Shown here: positions 25,473 to 34,158 of the stretch, piece by piece
Layout of the letters: every line of letters begins with the position of its first letter
Position numbering within the stretch: the first letter of the stretch is position 1
NCBI GenBank assembly: GCA_050433985.1
Contig: JBNPWE010000004.1
Location: forward strand, 124,001 to 188,000
DNA length: 64,000 bases
From: JACIYW01 sp014359745
GTDB taxonomy: Bacteria; Pseudomonadota; Alphaproteobacteria; Rhodobacterales; Rhodobacteraceae
Direction: 5' to 3'
The notes under the pieces: model-generated
Seen by the model: the letters and a program-made list of their open reading frames with translations, nothing else
What the model was told of the DNA's origin: nothing
Database searches by the model: none
Program-made: the position numbers and the translations under genes

Positions 25473-26468
25473 ATGGCCGCAACCCGGCAAAGGCCCGCCC
25501 CCGATCAACCGGCCGCCCCCCAATCGGTGGTGTTCCTGCTGCTTGACCGCTTCACCCTGATGTCATTCGTCGGCGCGATCGAGCCGCTGCGCCTGGCCAA
25601 CCGCCTTTCCGGACACCGGCTGTACGACTGGTCGCTGGTCAGCGATGGCGGCAACCCGACCACATGTTCGGCGGGCCTTACGCTTGGCGTCGATGGCGGA
25701 CTGACCGAGATCGACCGCGACGCGGTGATCCTGGTATGCGGCGGCCTGGATGTGCAGTCGGCGACAACGCTGAACGTGCTGAACTGGCTGCGGCGGATGG
25801 CACGCAAGGGGGTGATCATCGGCGGGCTGTGCACGGGGGTGCATGCGCTGGCGCGCGCGGGGCTGCTGAAAGGGCGCCGTGCGACGATCCATTGGGAAAA
25901 CCAGGACAGTTTTCAAGAGGATTTCAGCGATATCGGCCTGACCCGATCGGTGTTTGTCGCCGATGGCAACCGGCTGACCACGGCGGGCGGCACCTCTTCG
26001 ATCGACCTCATGCTGAAGCTGATCGCCGATGCCCATGGCGCAGGGCTGGCGGCCGCGGTTGCCGATCAGCTTATCTATGCCTCGATCCGCACCGATCAGG
26101 ATACGCAACGCCTGTCGATCCCCACACGCATCGGGGTGCGCCACCCCAAGCTGTCGCAGGTGATCGCGGTGATGGAACAGAATATCGAAGACCCGATATC
26201 GCCCGCCACACTTGCCGCCGATGTCGGCATGTCCACCCGGCAGTTGGAGCGGCTGTTCCGCCGCTACCTCAGCCGCAGCCCGAAACGCTATTACATGGAA
26301 CTGCGCCTGTCCAGGGCGCGCAATCTGCTGATCCAGACGGATATGAGCGTGATCAACGTGGCGCTGGCCTGCGGCTTTGCCTCTCCGTCGCATTTTTCCA
26401 AATGCTACCGGGCCTGCTACCAGACCACGCCCTACCGCGAACGCGGGGCAAAGGCGGCTGGGGTATAA
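25473..26468 (+). CDS. GlxA-type transcriptional regulator (DJ-1/PfpI plus AraC domain)
   Basis: 331 residues from ATG 25473 (an upstream in-frame ATG is at 25416). N-terminal DJ-1/PfpI amidotransferase-like domain (~15-200) with the nucleophile-elbow Cys in GLCTGVHALARAGLL, then an AraC/XylS double helix-turn-helix (~225-325): SPATLAADVGMSTRQLERLF and INVALACGFASPSHFSKCYR. GlxA regulators such as GbdR and CdhR control quaternary-amine catabolism, but the effector here is unknown. Convergent with lipA, 10 bp apart. Confidence 0.9.
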   Translation: MAATRQRPAPDQPAAPQSVVFLLLDRFTLMSFVGAIEPLRLANRLSGHRLYDWSLVSDGGNPTTCSAGLTLGVDGGLTEIDRDAVILVCGGLDVQSATTLNVLNWLRRMARKGVIIGGLCTGVHALARAGLLKGRRATIHWENQDSFQEDFSDIGLTRSVFVADGNRLTTAGGTSSIDLMLKLIADAHGAGLAAAVADQLIYASIRTDQDTQRLSIPTRIGVRHPKLSQVIAVMEQNIEDPISPATLAADVGMSTRQLERLFRRYLSRSPKRYYMELRLSRARNLLIQTDMSVINVALACGFASPSHFSKCYRACYQTTPYRERGAKAAGV

Positions 26469-26478
26469 GCGGCGATGC

Positions 26479-27432
26479 CTACCCCAGCCGGGCCAGCCTT
26501 GCGGCGCGCAACCGGGCGAAATCGTCGCCCGCGTGATAGCTCGATCTGGTCAGCGGCGTGGCCGAGACCATCAAAAACCCCTTGCCATAGGCCGCTTTCT
26601 GATACCCCGCGAATTCGTCGGGGGTGACGAACCGATCCACCCGGTGGTGTTTGGGCGTGGGTTGCAGATACTGGCCGATGGTCAGGAAATCGATATCGGC
26701 GGCGCGCATGTCATCCATGACCTGCATCACCGCCTGCCGGTCTTCGCCAAGCCCCACCATGATCCCCGATTTGGTGAACATCGCGGGATCAAGTTCCTTG
26801 ACCCGCTGCAACAGGCGCAGGCTGTGGAAATAGCGCGCACCCGGCCGCACCTCGGGGTAAAGGCCGGGCACGGTTTCCAGGTTGTGATTGAAGACATCGG
26901 GCCTCGCCGCCACGACAACTTCCAGCACCTTCGGGTCGCAGCGGATGAAATCGGGGGTCAGAATCTCGATCGTGGTGCCGGGGGCCTGACGGCGAATGGC
27001 GCGGATGGTCTGGGCGAAATGTTCGGCGCCGCCATCCTCGACATCATCACGATCAACGCTGGTGATCACCACATGGTTCAGCCCCAGTTTTTTCACCGCA
27101 TCGGCCACGCGGCCCGGCTCGAACACATCCAGCGCCTCGGGCGGTTTGCCGGTGGCGATGTTGCAAAAGGTGCAGGCGCGGGTACAGACCTCGCCCATGA
27201 TCATCATGGTGGCGTGGCCCTGTGACCAGCATTCGCCGACATTGGGGCAACCGGCCTCTTCGCAGACCGTGGTCAGTTTGTGTTCGCGCATGATGCGGTG
27301 GGTTTCGGCATAGCCCTGCCCGCCCGGCGCCTTGACGCGGATCCAGTCGGGTTTTTTCGGCTGGGCAGTGTCGGGCCTGCGCGCCTTTTCGGGGTGACGC
27401 TGCTGGGGGATTTTCAGATCACGCGGGGCCAT
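26479..27432 (-). CDS. lipA: Lipoyl synthase
   Basis: 317-residue radical-SAM enzyme that inserts two sulfurs into octanoyl-protein domains. Auxiliary cluster Cys57, Cys62 and Cys68 (CEEAGCPNVGEC), radical-SAM cluster CTRACTFC (Cys83, 87, 90), and the C-terminal cluster serine in LTRSSYHAGDDF. Length and motifs are standard. Start at ATG 27432; the frame upstream (to 27612) lacks family sequence. Confidence 0.96.
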   Translation of the reverse strand: MAPRDLKIPQQRHPEKARRPDTAQPKKPDWIRVKAPGGQGYAETHRIMREHKLTTVCEEAGCPNVGECWSQGHATMMIMGEVCTRACTFCNIATGKPPEALDVFEPGRVADAVKKLGLNHVVITSVDRDDVEDGGAEHFAQTIRAIRRQAPGTTIEILTPDFIRCDPKVLEVVVAARPDVFNHNLETVPGLYPEVRPGARYFHSLRLLQRVKELDPAMFTKSGIMVGLGEDRQAVMQVMDDMRAADIDFLTIGQYLQPTPKHHRVDRFVTPDEFAGYQKAAYGKGFLMVSATPLTRSSYHAGDDFARLRAARLARLG

Positions 27433-27622
27433 GGCCGATCCTGTTGCTGGGAAGCTGCCTGATGCGGCCTCTCTACGCCTTTCGGCGGGGATTGTCCAAG
27501 CCTTCGCGACAGGGGGCGAATTGCCCTCAGCGCCGCGCAAATGCCCCGATTGCCGCCCAATGCCGTCAAGATCGGATTGTAGGGCACGGTTCCGTGTAAA
27601 TTGTTCCAGCAACGGATATCAG
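27433..27622. other. Intergenic stretch upstream of lipA
   Basis: I see no gene here. A weak promoter-like pair (TTGTAG near 27576 and TGTAAA near 27596) points toward the small open frame at 27623. Confidence 0.3.
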
Positions 27623-27733
27623 ATGAATAGCATCGCACGCCTCGGAAAATCCTTCATCCGCGACCAAAGCATCGACGGCACGGTGACATCCATATCCGAT
27701 TATCAGGGTTCGGTCGCGTATTACGGCGCGTGA
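27623..27733 (+). CDS. Possible 36-residue peptide
   Basis: ATG 27623 to TGA 27733 encodes MNSIARLGKSFIRDQSIDGT... ending SVAYYGA. It is polar, has no membrane segment, and has a weak promoter-like sequence upstream but no good ribosome site. I do not recognise it. It precedes the pilin gene on the same strand and may be chance. Confidence 0.25.
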   Translation: MNSIARLGKSFIRDQSIDGTVTSISDYQGSVAYYGA

Positions 27734-27827
27734 TCGGCGCGCGGCCTCGCGCAAGCAATATGTCATCTTAAAGTTGCAAGGGCGGGATTTCGCCGCGCTT
27801 TGCACATTATCAGGCCCGATTGTACGG

Positions 27828-27842
27828 TTAACCAGGGATTAA
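27828..27842. promoter_or_regulatory. Perfect CtrA box upstream of the pilin gene
   Basis: TTAACCAGGGATTAA, an exact TTAA-N7-TTAA, 64 bp before the pilin start codon. In Caulobacter and relatives CtrA drives pilA from such a site. Confidence 0.75.
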
Positions 27843-27905
27843 TGACCCGTAAGTGCAAGGGGAGCGACGCCACCCGCCTGCCCCAAACCCCGAAAGACCG
27901 TTTCA

Positions 27906-28106
27906 ATGCGCCGCCTGACCAAAGTGTTCCTGACCCGCGAAGACGGCGCCACCACGGTGGATTGGGTGGTGCTTACGGCGGCTATCATGTCATTGGTCGT
28001 GATCGGGTTGAGCGGGTTGTTTCTGGGCCTTCACGCGGCGGGGGAAAACATCAACAGCAAGGTCGAGGCGGTGCAACCCTACGCCCCCGCCCCGAAATCC
28101 CCCTGA
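27906..28106 (+). CDS. Flp-type (type IVb) pilin-like protein
   Basis: 66 residues: a short basic leader ending in Gly (MRRLTKVFLTREDG), then the hydrophobic helix ATTVDWVVLTAAIMSLVVIG. This is the layout of Flp/Fap pilins cleaved after Gly by a TadV/PilD peptidase; the usual Glu at +5 is Asp here. The soluble part is short, as in Flp pilins. No tad/cpa genes are in the window, so it is an orphan copy. The perfect CtrA box upstream suggests cell-cycle or CtrA-phosphorelay control. Confidence 0.75.
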   Translation: MRRLTKVFLTREDGATTVDWVVLTAAIMSLVVIGLSGLFLGLHAAGENINSKVEAVQPYAPAPKSP

Positions 28107-28193
28107 AACCGCTGCAGGACACGCCTGCAACGCGGACCCTTCCGGTACGCCGGTTTTCGCGCTAGAACAGCGGCTGCCCAACCCCGCATTGCC

Positions 28194-29447
28194 ATGCCCG
28201 CCCTTTGCCGCGATTGTCTTGCCACCTTCACCACCGGCCCGCGCTGCCCCAAATGCGGCGGGCGGCGGGTGGTGGAACATGCCGAACTGTTCAGCCTTTC
28301 CATCGCCCATATGGATTGCGACGCCTTCTATGCCTCGGTGGAAAAGCGCGACAATCCGGCCTTGCGCGATCTGCCGGTGATCGTGGGCGGCGGGGGGCGG
28401 GGGGTTGTATCAACCGCTTGTTATATCGCGCGAATTCATGGCGTGCGGTCGGCGATGCCGATGTTTCAGGCGCTCAAGCTATGCCCCGATGCGGTGGTGG
28501 TGCCGCCGCGCATGCAGGCCTATGCCGAGGTCTCGCGCGCCATCCGCGCCATGATGGACGAGCTGACCCCAATGGTGCAGCCGCTGTCGCTGGACGAGGC
28601 GTTTCTGGACCTGACCGGCACCGAACGTCTGCACGGCGCGCCGCCTGCGGTGGTGCTGGCCGGGCTGATCCGGCGCATGCAGACCGAACTGGGCATCGGC
28701 GGATCGATCGGGCTGTCGCATAACAAGTTTCTGGCCAAGATCGCGTCGGATCTGGACAAGCCGCGCGGCTTTTCGGTGATCGGCGCGGGGGAAACGGCGG
28801 CGTTTCTGCGCGGCAAGCCGGTGCGCCTTATCTGGGGCGTGGGAGAGGCGGCGCAGGTGGCGCTTGAACGCGCGGGCATCCGCAGCTTTGACGATCTTTT
28901 ACGTTGGGATATCAAGGATTTGACCGCACGTTTCGGGCGGCTTGGCGACCGGCTCTGGCACCTTGCACGCGGGCAGGATCACCGGGCGGTGACGGCGCAT
29001 GAACCGGTCAAATCCATCTCGAATGAAACCACATTTGCCGAAGATACCGGCGATGCCGATCTGCTGGACGGCCATATCTGGCGGCTGGCCGAAAAGGTGG
29101 CGGATCGGGCCAAGGCGCGGGATCTGGCGGGGCGGACGGTGACGCTGAAGATCAAACGCGCGGATTTCCGGTTGTTGACGCGCCGCACCAGCCTGCGCGA
29201 ACCCAGCCAGATGGCCGATACGATCTACCGCACCGCCCGCGGCCTGTTCGATGCCGAGGCAGGGCGCGGGCCGTTTCGCCTGATCGGGGTGGGGCTGAGC
29301 GATCTCTGCGCGGCAAACATGGCCGACCGCACGCCCGATCTGCTCGACCCCGCCGCCGCCAGCCGCACGGCTGCCGAACGGGCCGCCGACAAGATCCGCG
29401 CGCGATTCGGCCCCGATGCGATCATCAAGGGCCGGGCGCTGCGATAG
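28194..29447 (+). CDS. dinB: DNA polymerase IV with N-terminal zinc-ribbon-like tail
   Basis: 417-residue Y-family translesion polymerase. Catalytic blocks: AHMDCDAFYASVE (metal-binding Asp), PLSLDEAFLDLT (Asp/Glu pair), IGLSHNKFLAKIASDLDKPRG and the little-finger domain at the C-terminus. The first 30 residues hold two Cys pairs (CRDC...CPKCGG) that look like a zinc ribbon, an addition not present in E. coli DinB but seen in alphaproteobacterial forms. No LexA-type operator could be recognised upstream. Convergent with ndk. Confidence 0.92.
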   Translation: MPALCRDCLATFTTGPRCPKCGGRRVVEHAELFSLSIAHMDCDAFYASVEKRDNPALRDLPVIVGGGGRGVVSTACYIARIHGVRSAMPMFQALKLCPDAVVVPPRMQAYAEVSRAIRAMMDELTPMVQPLSLDEAFLDLTGTERLHGAPPAVVLAGLIRRMQTELGIGGSIGLSHNKFLAKIASDLDKPRGFSVIGAGETAAFLRGKPVRLIWGVGEAAQVALERAGIRSFDDLLRWDIKDLTARFGRLGDRLWHLARGQDHRAVTAHEPVKSISNETTFAEDTGDADLLDGHIWRLAEKVADRAKARDLAGRTVTLKIKRADFRLLTRRTSLREPSQMADTIYRTARGLFDAEAGRGPFRLIGVGLSDLCAANMADRTPDLLDPAAASRTAAERAADKIRARFGPDAIIKGRALR

Positions 29448-29463
29448 CGCCTGTCGCGCCCAA

Positions 29464-29525
29464 TCAGACCCGCACCCCGACCCCAAAAGAAAACGCTCTT
29501 GCGCTTCATCTTGGAAAAAATACTC
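29464..29525 (-). repeat. Dispersed intergenic repeat, copy 3
   Basis: Reverse-strand core GAGTATTTTTTCCAAGATGA plus AGCGCAAGAGCGTTTTC and the tail GCGGGTCTGATTGGGCGC. It lies between convergent dinB and ndk. Upstream on the same strand TTGCCTTGACCGG matches copies 8 to 10. Confidence 0.85.
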
Positions 29526-29628
29526 AAATCCCGCGCCCGCCGTGCGTGCCCCGGTCAAGGCAACGCATGCGACTGACCGAGATCAGCCCACGCGGCGGCC
29601 CCGATGCGCGGGGCCGCCAGATATCGCA

Positions 29629-30051
29629 TTACCCTACGATCTCAAGCCCCGAAAAGAAAAAGGAAATCTCTTCTGCGGCCGTTTCCGGCGCGTCCGATCC
29701 ATGCACGGAATTTTCGCCAACCGACAGCGCGAAATCCTTGCGGATGGTGCCGTCATCGGCATTGGCGGGGTTGGTTGCGCCCATCACTTCGCGGTTCTTG
29801 GCGATGGCGTTTTCGCCTTCGAGAACCTGCACGACGACGGGTTCGGACGCCATGAATTCCACCAGTTCGCCGTAAAACGGGCGGTCCTTGTGCACCTCAT
29901 AGAACCGGCCGGCCTGTGCGGGCGACAGGTGGATGCGCTTTTGCGCGATGATGCGCAGGCCGGCCTCTTCGAAGCGGGCGTTGATCTTGCCGGTCAGGTT
30001 GCGGCGGGTCGCGTCGGGTTTGATGATCGACAGCGTGCGTTCGGTGGCCAT
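29629..30051 (-). CDS. ndk: Nucleoside diphosphate kinase
   Basis: 140 residues, the normal length. Equalises nucleoside triphosphate pools. Seen: ERTLSIIKPDATRRN, the family block GATNPANADDGTIRKDF and the phospho-histidine His117 in ENSVHGSD. Divergent from the ABC-F gene, with a repeat-containing spacer between. Confidence 0.97.
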   Translation of the reverse strand: MATERTLSIIKPDATRRNLTGKINARFEEAGLRIIAQKRIHLSPAQAGRFYEVHKDRPFYGELVEFMASEPVVVQVLEGENAIAKNREVMGATNPANADDGTIRKDFALSVGENSVHGSDAPETAAEEISFFFSGLEIVG

Positions 30052-30171
30052 GAAATTCCCTTTCGCCTGATGCGGCAGGCCCCTTGCCCGCCGACAGATA
30101 CGGGCGTTGCGCTACCATGACCGGGGCGGGTTGAAAAGAATGAAACGGCCACCGCGCCGCCCGTGCATATT

Positions 30172-30202
30172 GCGTACATATCGCGTACATACGGCGTACC
30201 GA
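30172..30202. repeat. Three direct repeats with 11-bp period
   Basis: GCGTACATA at 30172-30180 and 30183-30191, and GCGTACCGA at 30194-30202, each separated by 2 bp. They lie between divergent ndk and the ABC-F gene, about 90 bp before the latter. One helical turn per unit suggests a protein-binding array. Confidence 0.65.
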
Positions 30203-30292
30203 CACCGGCACGTCGCCACAAGGGGCCGATCCGGGCGCAATTGCCCCACTCGCCGATTGACGCGGGCGCCCCGCTGGGGCAAGAGCCGCCCC

Positions 30293-32140
30293 ATGCTTAC
30301 ACTCAATGACATCAGCTATTCCGTCGAGGGCCGCCCGCTGTTTCAGGGCGCATCGGCGCGTATCCCTGCCGGGCACAAGGTGGGGCTTGTCGGGCGCAAC
30401 GGCACCGGCAAGACCACGCTTTTCCGGCTTATCCGGGGCGAGCTGGCGCTGGAGGGCGGAGAGATCAGCCTGCCATCGCGCGCCCGCATCGGGGGTGTGG
30501 CGCAAGAGGTGCCATCGTCCGCCACCTCGCTGATTGAAACGGTGCTGGCCGCCGATACCGAACGCGCCCGCCTGATGGCGGAAGCCGAGACCGCGCAAGA
30601 CGCGCATCGCATCGCCGAAGTGCACGCGCGCCTGACCGATATCGACGCCTGGTCGGCCGAGGCGCGGGCGAGCGCGATCCTGAAAGGGCTTGGCTTTGAC
30701 ACCGAGGCGCAGCAGCGCCCCTGTTCGGATTTCTCGGGCGGCTGGCGGATGCGCGTGGCGCTGGCGGGCGTGTTGTTTGCCCAGCCCGATCTTTTGTTGC
30801 TGGACGAGCCGACCAACTATCTTGATCTGGAAGGGGCGCTTTGGCTTGAATCCTATCTGGCCAGATATCCGCACACGATCATCATCATCAGCCACGATCG
30901 CGGCCTGCTTAATCGCGCGGTGGGCGGTATCCTGCATCTGGATAACCGCAAGCTGACCTTTTATCAGGGCAATTACGACAATTTCGCCCGCACCCGCGCC
31001 GAACAGCGCGCGCTTTTGACCGCCGAGGCCAAGAAACAGGAAGCCCGGCGCGCGCATCTGCAAAAATTCGTGGATCGGTTCAAGGCGCAAGCCTCAAAAG
31101 CCACGCAGGCGCAAAGCCGCGTGAAGATGCTGGAAAAGATGACCCCGATCACCGCCCCCGAAGAGGCGGCAAAGCAGGTGTTCACCTTTCCCGCCCCCGA
31201 AGAACTGTCGCCGCCCATCATCACCATGCAGGATTGCGCCGTGGGCTATGACGGCCCGCCGGTGCTGCGCCACCTGACCCTGCGCATCGATCAGGATGAC
31301 CGCATCGCCCTTTTGGGGCGCAATGGCGAGGGGAAATCGACGCTGTCGAAGCTGCTGGCCGAAAAGCTGGCCCCGGCGGGCGGGCAGATCACCCGGTCAA
31401 GCAAACTGCGCATCGGTTATTTCGCCCAGCACCAGGTCGATGAGCTGCATATCGACGAGACGCCGATCCAGCACATCCAGCGCCTGCGCCCCAATGAGGC
31501 GCCGCCAAGGCTGCGCGCGCGGCTGGCCAGTTTCGGGCTGATGGCCGATCAGGCCGAAACGCTGGTGGGCAAGCTTTCGGGCGGGCAGAAGGCGCGGCTG
31601 TCGCTCTTGCTGGCCACGATCGATGCGCCGCATGTGTTGATTCTGGATGAGCCGACCAACCACCTGGACATTGAAAGCCGCGAAGCATTGGTCGAGGCGC
31701 TGACCGCCTATTCGGGCGCGGTGATCCTGGTCAGCCACGATATGCATCTTCTGGGGCTGGTGGCGGATCGCCTGTGGCTGGTATCCGGTGGCACGGTCGC
31801 CCCCTATGAGGGCGATCTGGAAACTTACCGCCGCTTCCTTTTGCAAGGCGACGAGGCGCCGCGCGAAAAGCCGAAAGCCAAGCCCAAGCGCCCGTCACGC
31901 GATGAGATGCAGGAAATCCGCGCCGAGGTGAAGCGCTGCGAGGCGCGGATGGAAAAGCTGAATGACATGCGCGACAAGCTGGCGAAAAAGCTGGCCGATC
32001 CCGCGCTTTACGAAGACGGGCGGTTGGGTGAGCTGGAAACCTGGAACCGCAAATATGCCGAGGTGATGGAGGGGCTGGACCGGGCCGAGGCGCTGTGGAT
32101 CAAGGCGCAGGAACGGCTGGAAAGCGCCATGGCCGCCTGA
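30293..32140 (+). CDS. ABC-F family ATPase
   Basis: 615 residues with two ABC ATPase domains and no membrane segment. Walker A motifs GRNGTGKTT and GRNGEGKST, signatures FSGGWRMRVALA and LSGGQKARLSLL, Walker B LLLDEPTNYLDLEG and LILDEPTNHLDIES, and a charged P-site interdomain linker (~240-280). The C-terminus has a Lys/Glu-rich coiled coil (~540-610). ABC-F proteins act on the ribosome in translation or antibiotic protection; the layout resembles Uup/YheS-type housekeeping members. Start at ATG 30293; the upstream frame crosses the repeat array. It overlaps marC by TGATG. Confidence 0.9.
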   Translation: MLTLNDISYSVEGRPLFQGASARIPAGHKVGLVGRNGTGKTTLFRLIRGELALEGGEISLPSRARIGGVAQEVPSSATSLIETVLAADTERARLMAEAETAQDAHRIAEVHARLTDIDAWSAEARASAILKGLGFDTEAQQRPCSDFSGGWRMRVALAGVLFAQPDLLLLDEPTNYLDLEGALWLESYLARYPHTIIIISHDRGLLNRAVGGILHLDNRKLTFYQGNYDNFARTRAEQRALLTAEAKKQEARRAHLQKFVDRFKAQASKATQAQSRVKMLEKMTPITAPEEAAKQVFTFPAPEELSPPIITMQDCAVGYDGPPVLRHLTLRIDQDDRIALLGRNGEGKSTLSKLLAEKLAPAGGQITRSSKLRIGYFAQHQVDELHIDETPIQHIQRLRPNEAPPRLRARLASFGLMADQAETLVGKLSGGQKARLSLLLATIDAPHVLILDEPTNHLDIESREALVEALTAYSGAVILVSHDMHLLGLVADRLWLVSGGTVAPYEGDLETYRRFLLQGDEAPREKPKAKPKRPSRDEMQEIRAEVKRCEARMEKLNDMRDKLAKKLADPALYEDGRLGELETWNRKYAEVMEGLDRAEALWIKAQERLESAMAA

Positions 32141-32760
32141 TGGACAGCGCCTTTGCCCTGACCGCGTTCGTCACATTGTTCGTGACCATCGATCCGATCG
32201 GGCTGACGCCGGTGTTCATTTCGCTGACGCGGGGCATGCCCACGGGGCTGCGGCGCGCGATCAGCCTGCGCGCCTGTCTGGCCGCGATCGTGCTCTTGAC
32301 GCTGTTCGGGCTGTTGGGCGAAAACCTGCTGCGGTTCATCGGTATCTCGATGCCCGCGTTTCGCATCGCGGGCGGGGTGCTGCTGTTTCTGACCGCGATT
32401 GACATGCTGTTCGAGCGCCGCACCCAGCGCCGCGAGGGTCAAAGCGACGGCGCCGACGATCACGCCGATCCGTCGATCTTTCCGCTGGCGATGCCGCTGA
32501 TTGCCGGGCCGGGGGCGATGGCCACGATGATCCTGCTGGTCGGTCAGGCGGGGCCGGGCTGGCAGGGAAGCGCGGCGGTGCTGGGGGTGATGGCTGCGGT
32601 GGTGGCGATCACCTTCGCGCTGTTTCAGGCGGCGGGATTGCTGGAACGGGCGCTGGGGCGCACCGGGGTTCTGGTGATCACCCGGCTGTTGGGGATGCTG
32701 CTGGCGGCGCTGTCGGTGCAGTTCGTGATCGACGGGATACGCGGCGCGGGGCTTTTGTAG
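32140..32760 (+). CDS. MarC/UPF0056 family membrane protein
   Basis: 206 residues with about six hydrophobic segments. Family motifs FVTIDPIGLTPVFISLT near the N-terminus and PLAMPLIAGPGAMATMILL in the middle. MarC was once linked to multiple antibiotic resistance but its transport role is unproven. The ATG overlaps the ABC-F stop. It ends 3 bp from the convergent LysE gene. Confidence 0.88.
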   Translation: MDSAFALTAFVTLFVTIDPIGLTPVFISLTRGMPTGLRRAISLRACLAAIVLLTLFGLLGENLLRFIGISMPAFRIAGGVLLFLTAIDMLFERRTQRREGQSDGADDHADPSIFPLAMPLIAGPGAMATMILLVGQAGPGWQGSAAVLGVMAAVVAITFALFQAAGLLERALGRTGVLVITRLLGMLLAALSVQFVIDGIRGAGLL

Positions 32761-32763
32761 GCG

Positions 32764-33357
32764 CTACATCGTCAGCACCGGGTAAAGCGAGGCCACCAGC
32801 AACAGCGCCATGGTGATGTTGAACACCCGCAACCGCGCGGGCCGGGTCAGCAAGCGGCGGATCTGCACCCCCATCATCGCCCAGCAACTGACCGAGGGCA
32901 GGTTGACCGCGGCAAACACCAGCGTGACCAGGCCGATCGCCGCCAGCGTGGCCGTGGGCGCATAGACGGTGACGGCCGTCAGCCCGATCGCCCAGGCCTT
33001 GGGGTTGACCCATTGAAACGCCGCCGCCTGCCAGAAGGTAAAGGGCACCCCGCGCGTCGTCTCGCCCTCGGGCGGGGCGGCGTGGGCGATTTTCCAGGCC
33101 AGCCACAGCATATAGGCCGTCGCCGCGAATTTCAGCACCAGATGCGCCTGCGGCCAGAGCACGAACACCTGCGCCAGCCCCGCGCCCAGCACGAACACCA
33201 TCCCCGCATGGCCGATGCTGACCCCCAGCATATGCGGCAAGCTGCGCCGCAGCCCGAAATTGGCCCCCGAGGCCATCAACATCAGATTGTTCGGCCCCGG
33301 CGTTACCGATCCGACAAAGGCAAAGCCGACAAGGGCGAGGAAAAGTTCAAAACTCAT
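32764..33357 (-). CDS. LysE/RhtB-family amino acid exporter
   Basis: 197 residues with five to six membrane helices. LysE/RhtB motif GSVTPGPNNLMLMASGANFG at residues ~17-36, then GVSIGHAGMVFVLGAGL and FQWVNPKAWAIGLTAV. It exports amino acids or derivatives from the cytoplasm; substrate unknown. Start at ATG 33357 (MSFELFLALVGFAF); upstream frame has no membrane character. Confidence 0.88.
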   Translation of the reverse strand: MSFELFLALVGFAFVGSVTPGPNNLMLMASGANFGLRRSLPHMLGVSIGHAGMVFVLGAGLAQVFVLWPQAHLVLKFAATAYMLWLAWKIAHAAPPEGETTRGVPFTFWQAAAFQWVNPKAWAIGLTAVTVYAPTATLAAIGLVTLVFAAVNLPSVSCWAMMGVQIRRLLTRPARLRVFNITMALLLVASLYPVLTM

Positions 33358-33510
33358 GGCAATGCCTTTAACCGATCCGGGCGCAATTGCCATTGCAAAC
33401 GCGCACCTCTTTGGGCTTTTGCGCAGGCCGACGGCGAAACGGCGCGCCTGCCAAAGAGGGGGGGTGACTTTGGCAGCCCGCGCCCCCAGATAGGCACAAA
33501 GGGAGGACGC

Positions 33511-34098
33511 ATGGGCGACGACACGACAGCGCGGCTGATCTATCTGGGGCTGCTGGGCGCGGTGATCGGCGGATATTTCCTGGTGGCGAACCGCCAGCAC
33601 CTTGGCCGGATGGCGCAACAGGCCAGCATCTGGGGGCTGATCTTTGTGGGGGTGGCGGCGGGATACGGGCTTTGGGCCGACATCCGGTCAGACATCCGCC
33701 CGCAACAGGCGGTATTTTCGGCACCCGGCGAAACCCGCATAGAGGTGCCGCGCGCGCAGGACGGGCATTATTACCTGACGCTGCGGATCGGTGGCACGCC
33801 TGTGACCTTCATCGTCGATACCGGCGCCAGCGACGTGGTGCTCAGCCGCGAGGATGCCGAACGGCTGGGGCTGGACCCCGGCAACCTTGCCTATCTTGGC
33901 CGCGCGGGCACCGCCAATGGCACGGTGCACACCGCGCGTGTGACGTTAAGCGATGTGCGGCTTGGCGCGATCCACGACCCGCGCCTGACCGCCTGGGTCA
34001 GCCAGGGCGAGATGCCCGGATCGCTGCTGGGCATGGCCTATCTGCAACGCTTCACCCGGATAGAAATCGCGGGCGACCGGCTGCTGCTGTCGCGCTGA
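33511..34098 (+). CDS. Membrane-anchored retropepsin-like aspartic protease (TIGR02281)
   Basis: 195 residues. Two N-terminal hydrophobic segments (~10-25 and ~40-57) are followed by a single-domain aspartic protease with the active-site motif FIVDTGASDVVLS and the second turn SLLGMAYLQRF. This is the TIGR02281/clan AA family widespread in Alphaproteobacteria, probably acting in the periplasm as a dimer. GGAGG lies before ATG 33511. Biological substrate unknown. Confidence 0.88.
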   Translation: MGDDTTARLIYLGLLGAVIGGYFLVANRQHLGRMAQQASIWGLIFVGVAAGYGLWADIRSDIRPQQAVFSAPGETRIEVPRAQDGHYYLTLRIGGTPVTFIVDTGASDVVLSREDAERLGLDPGNLAYLGRAGTANGTVHTARVTLSDVRLGAIHDPRLTAWVSQGEMPGSLLGMAYLQRFTRIEIAGDRLLLSR

Positions 34099-34158
34099 TC
34101 CCTTCGCTTGCGGGCGCGACTGGACAGCGCCCGCCCCTTCCCCTATCCACGGGCGATC

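Noticed and set aside
27566..27805. 79-codon reverse-strand frame in the lipA-pilin gap
   Set aside because: No ribosome site and no recognisable features; it overlaps the equally weak 36-codon frame.
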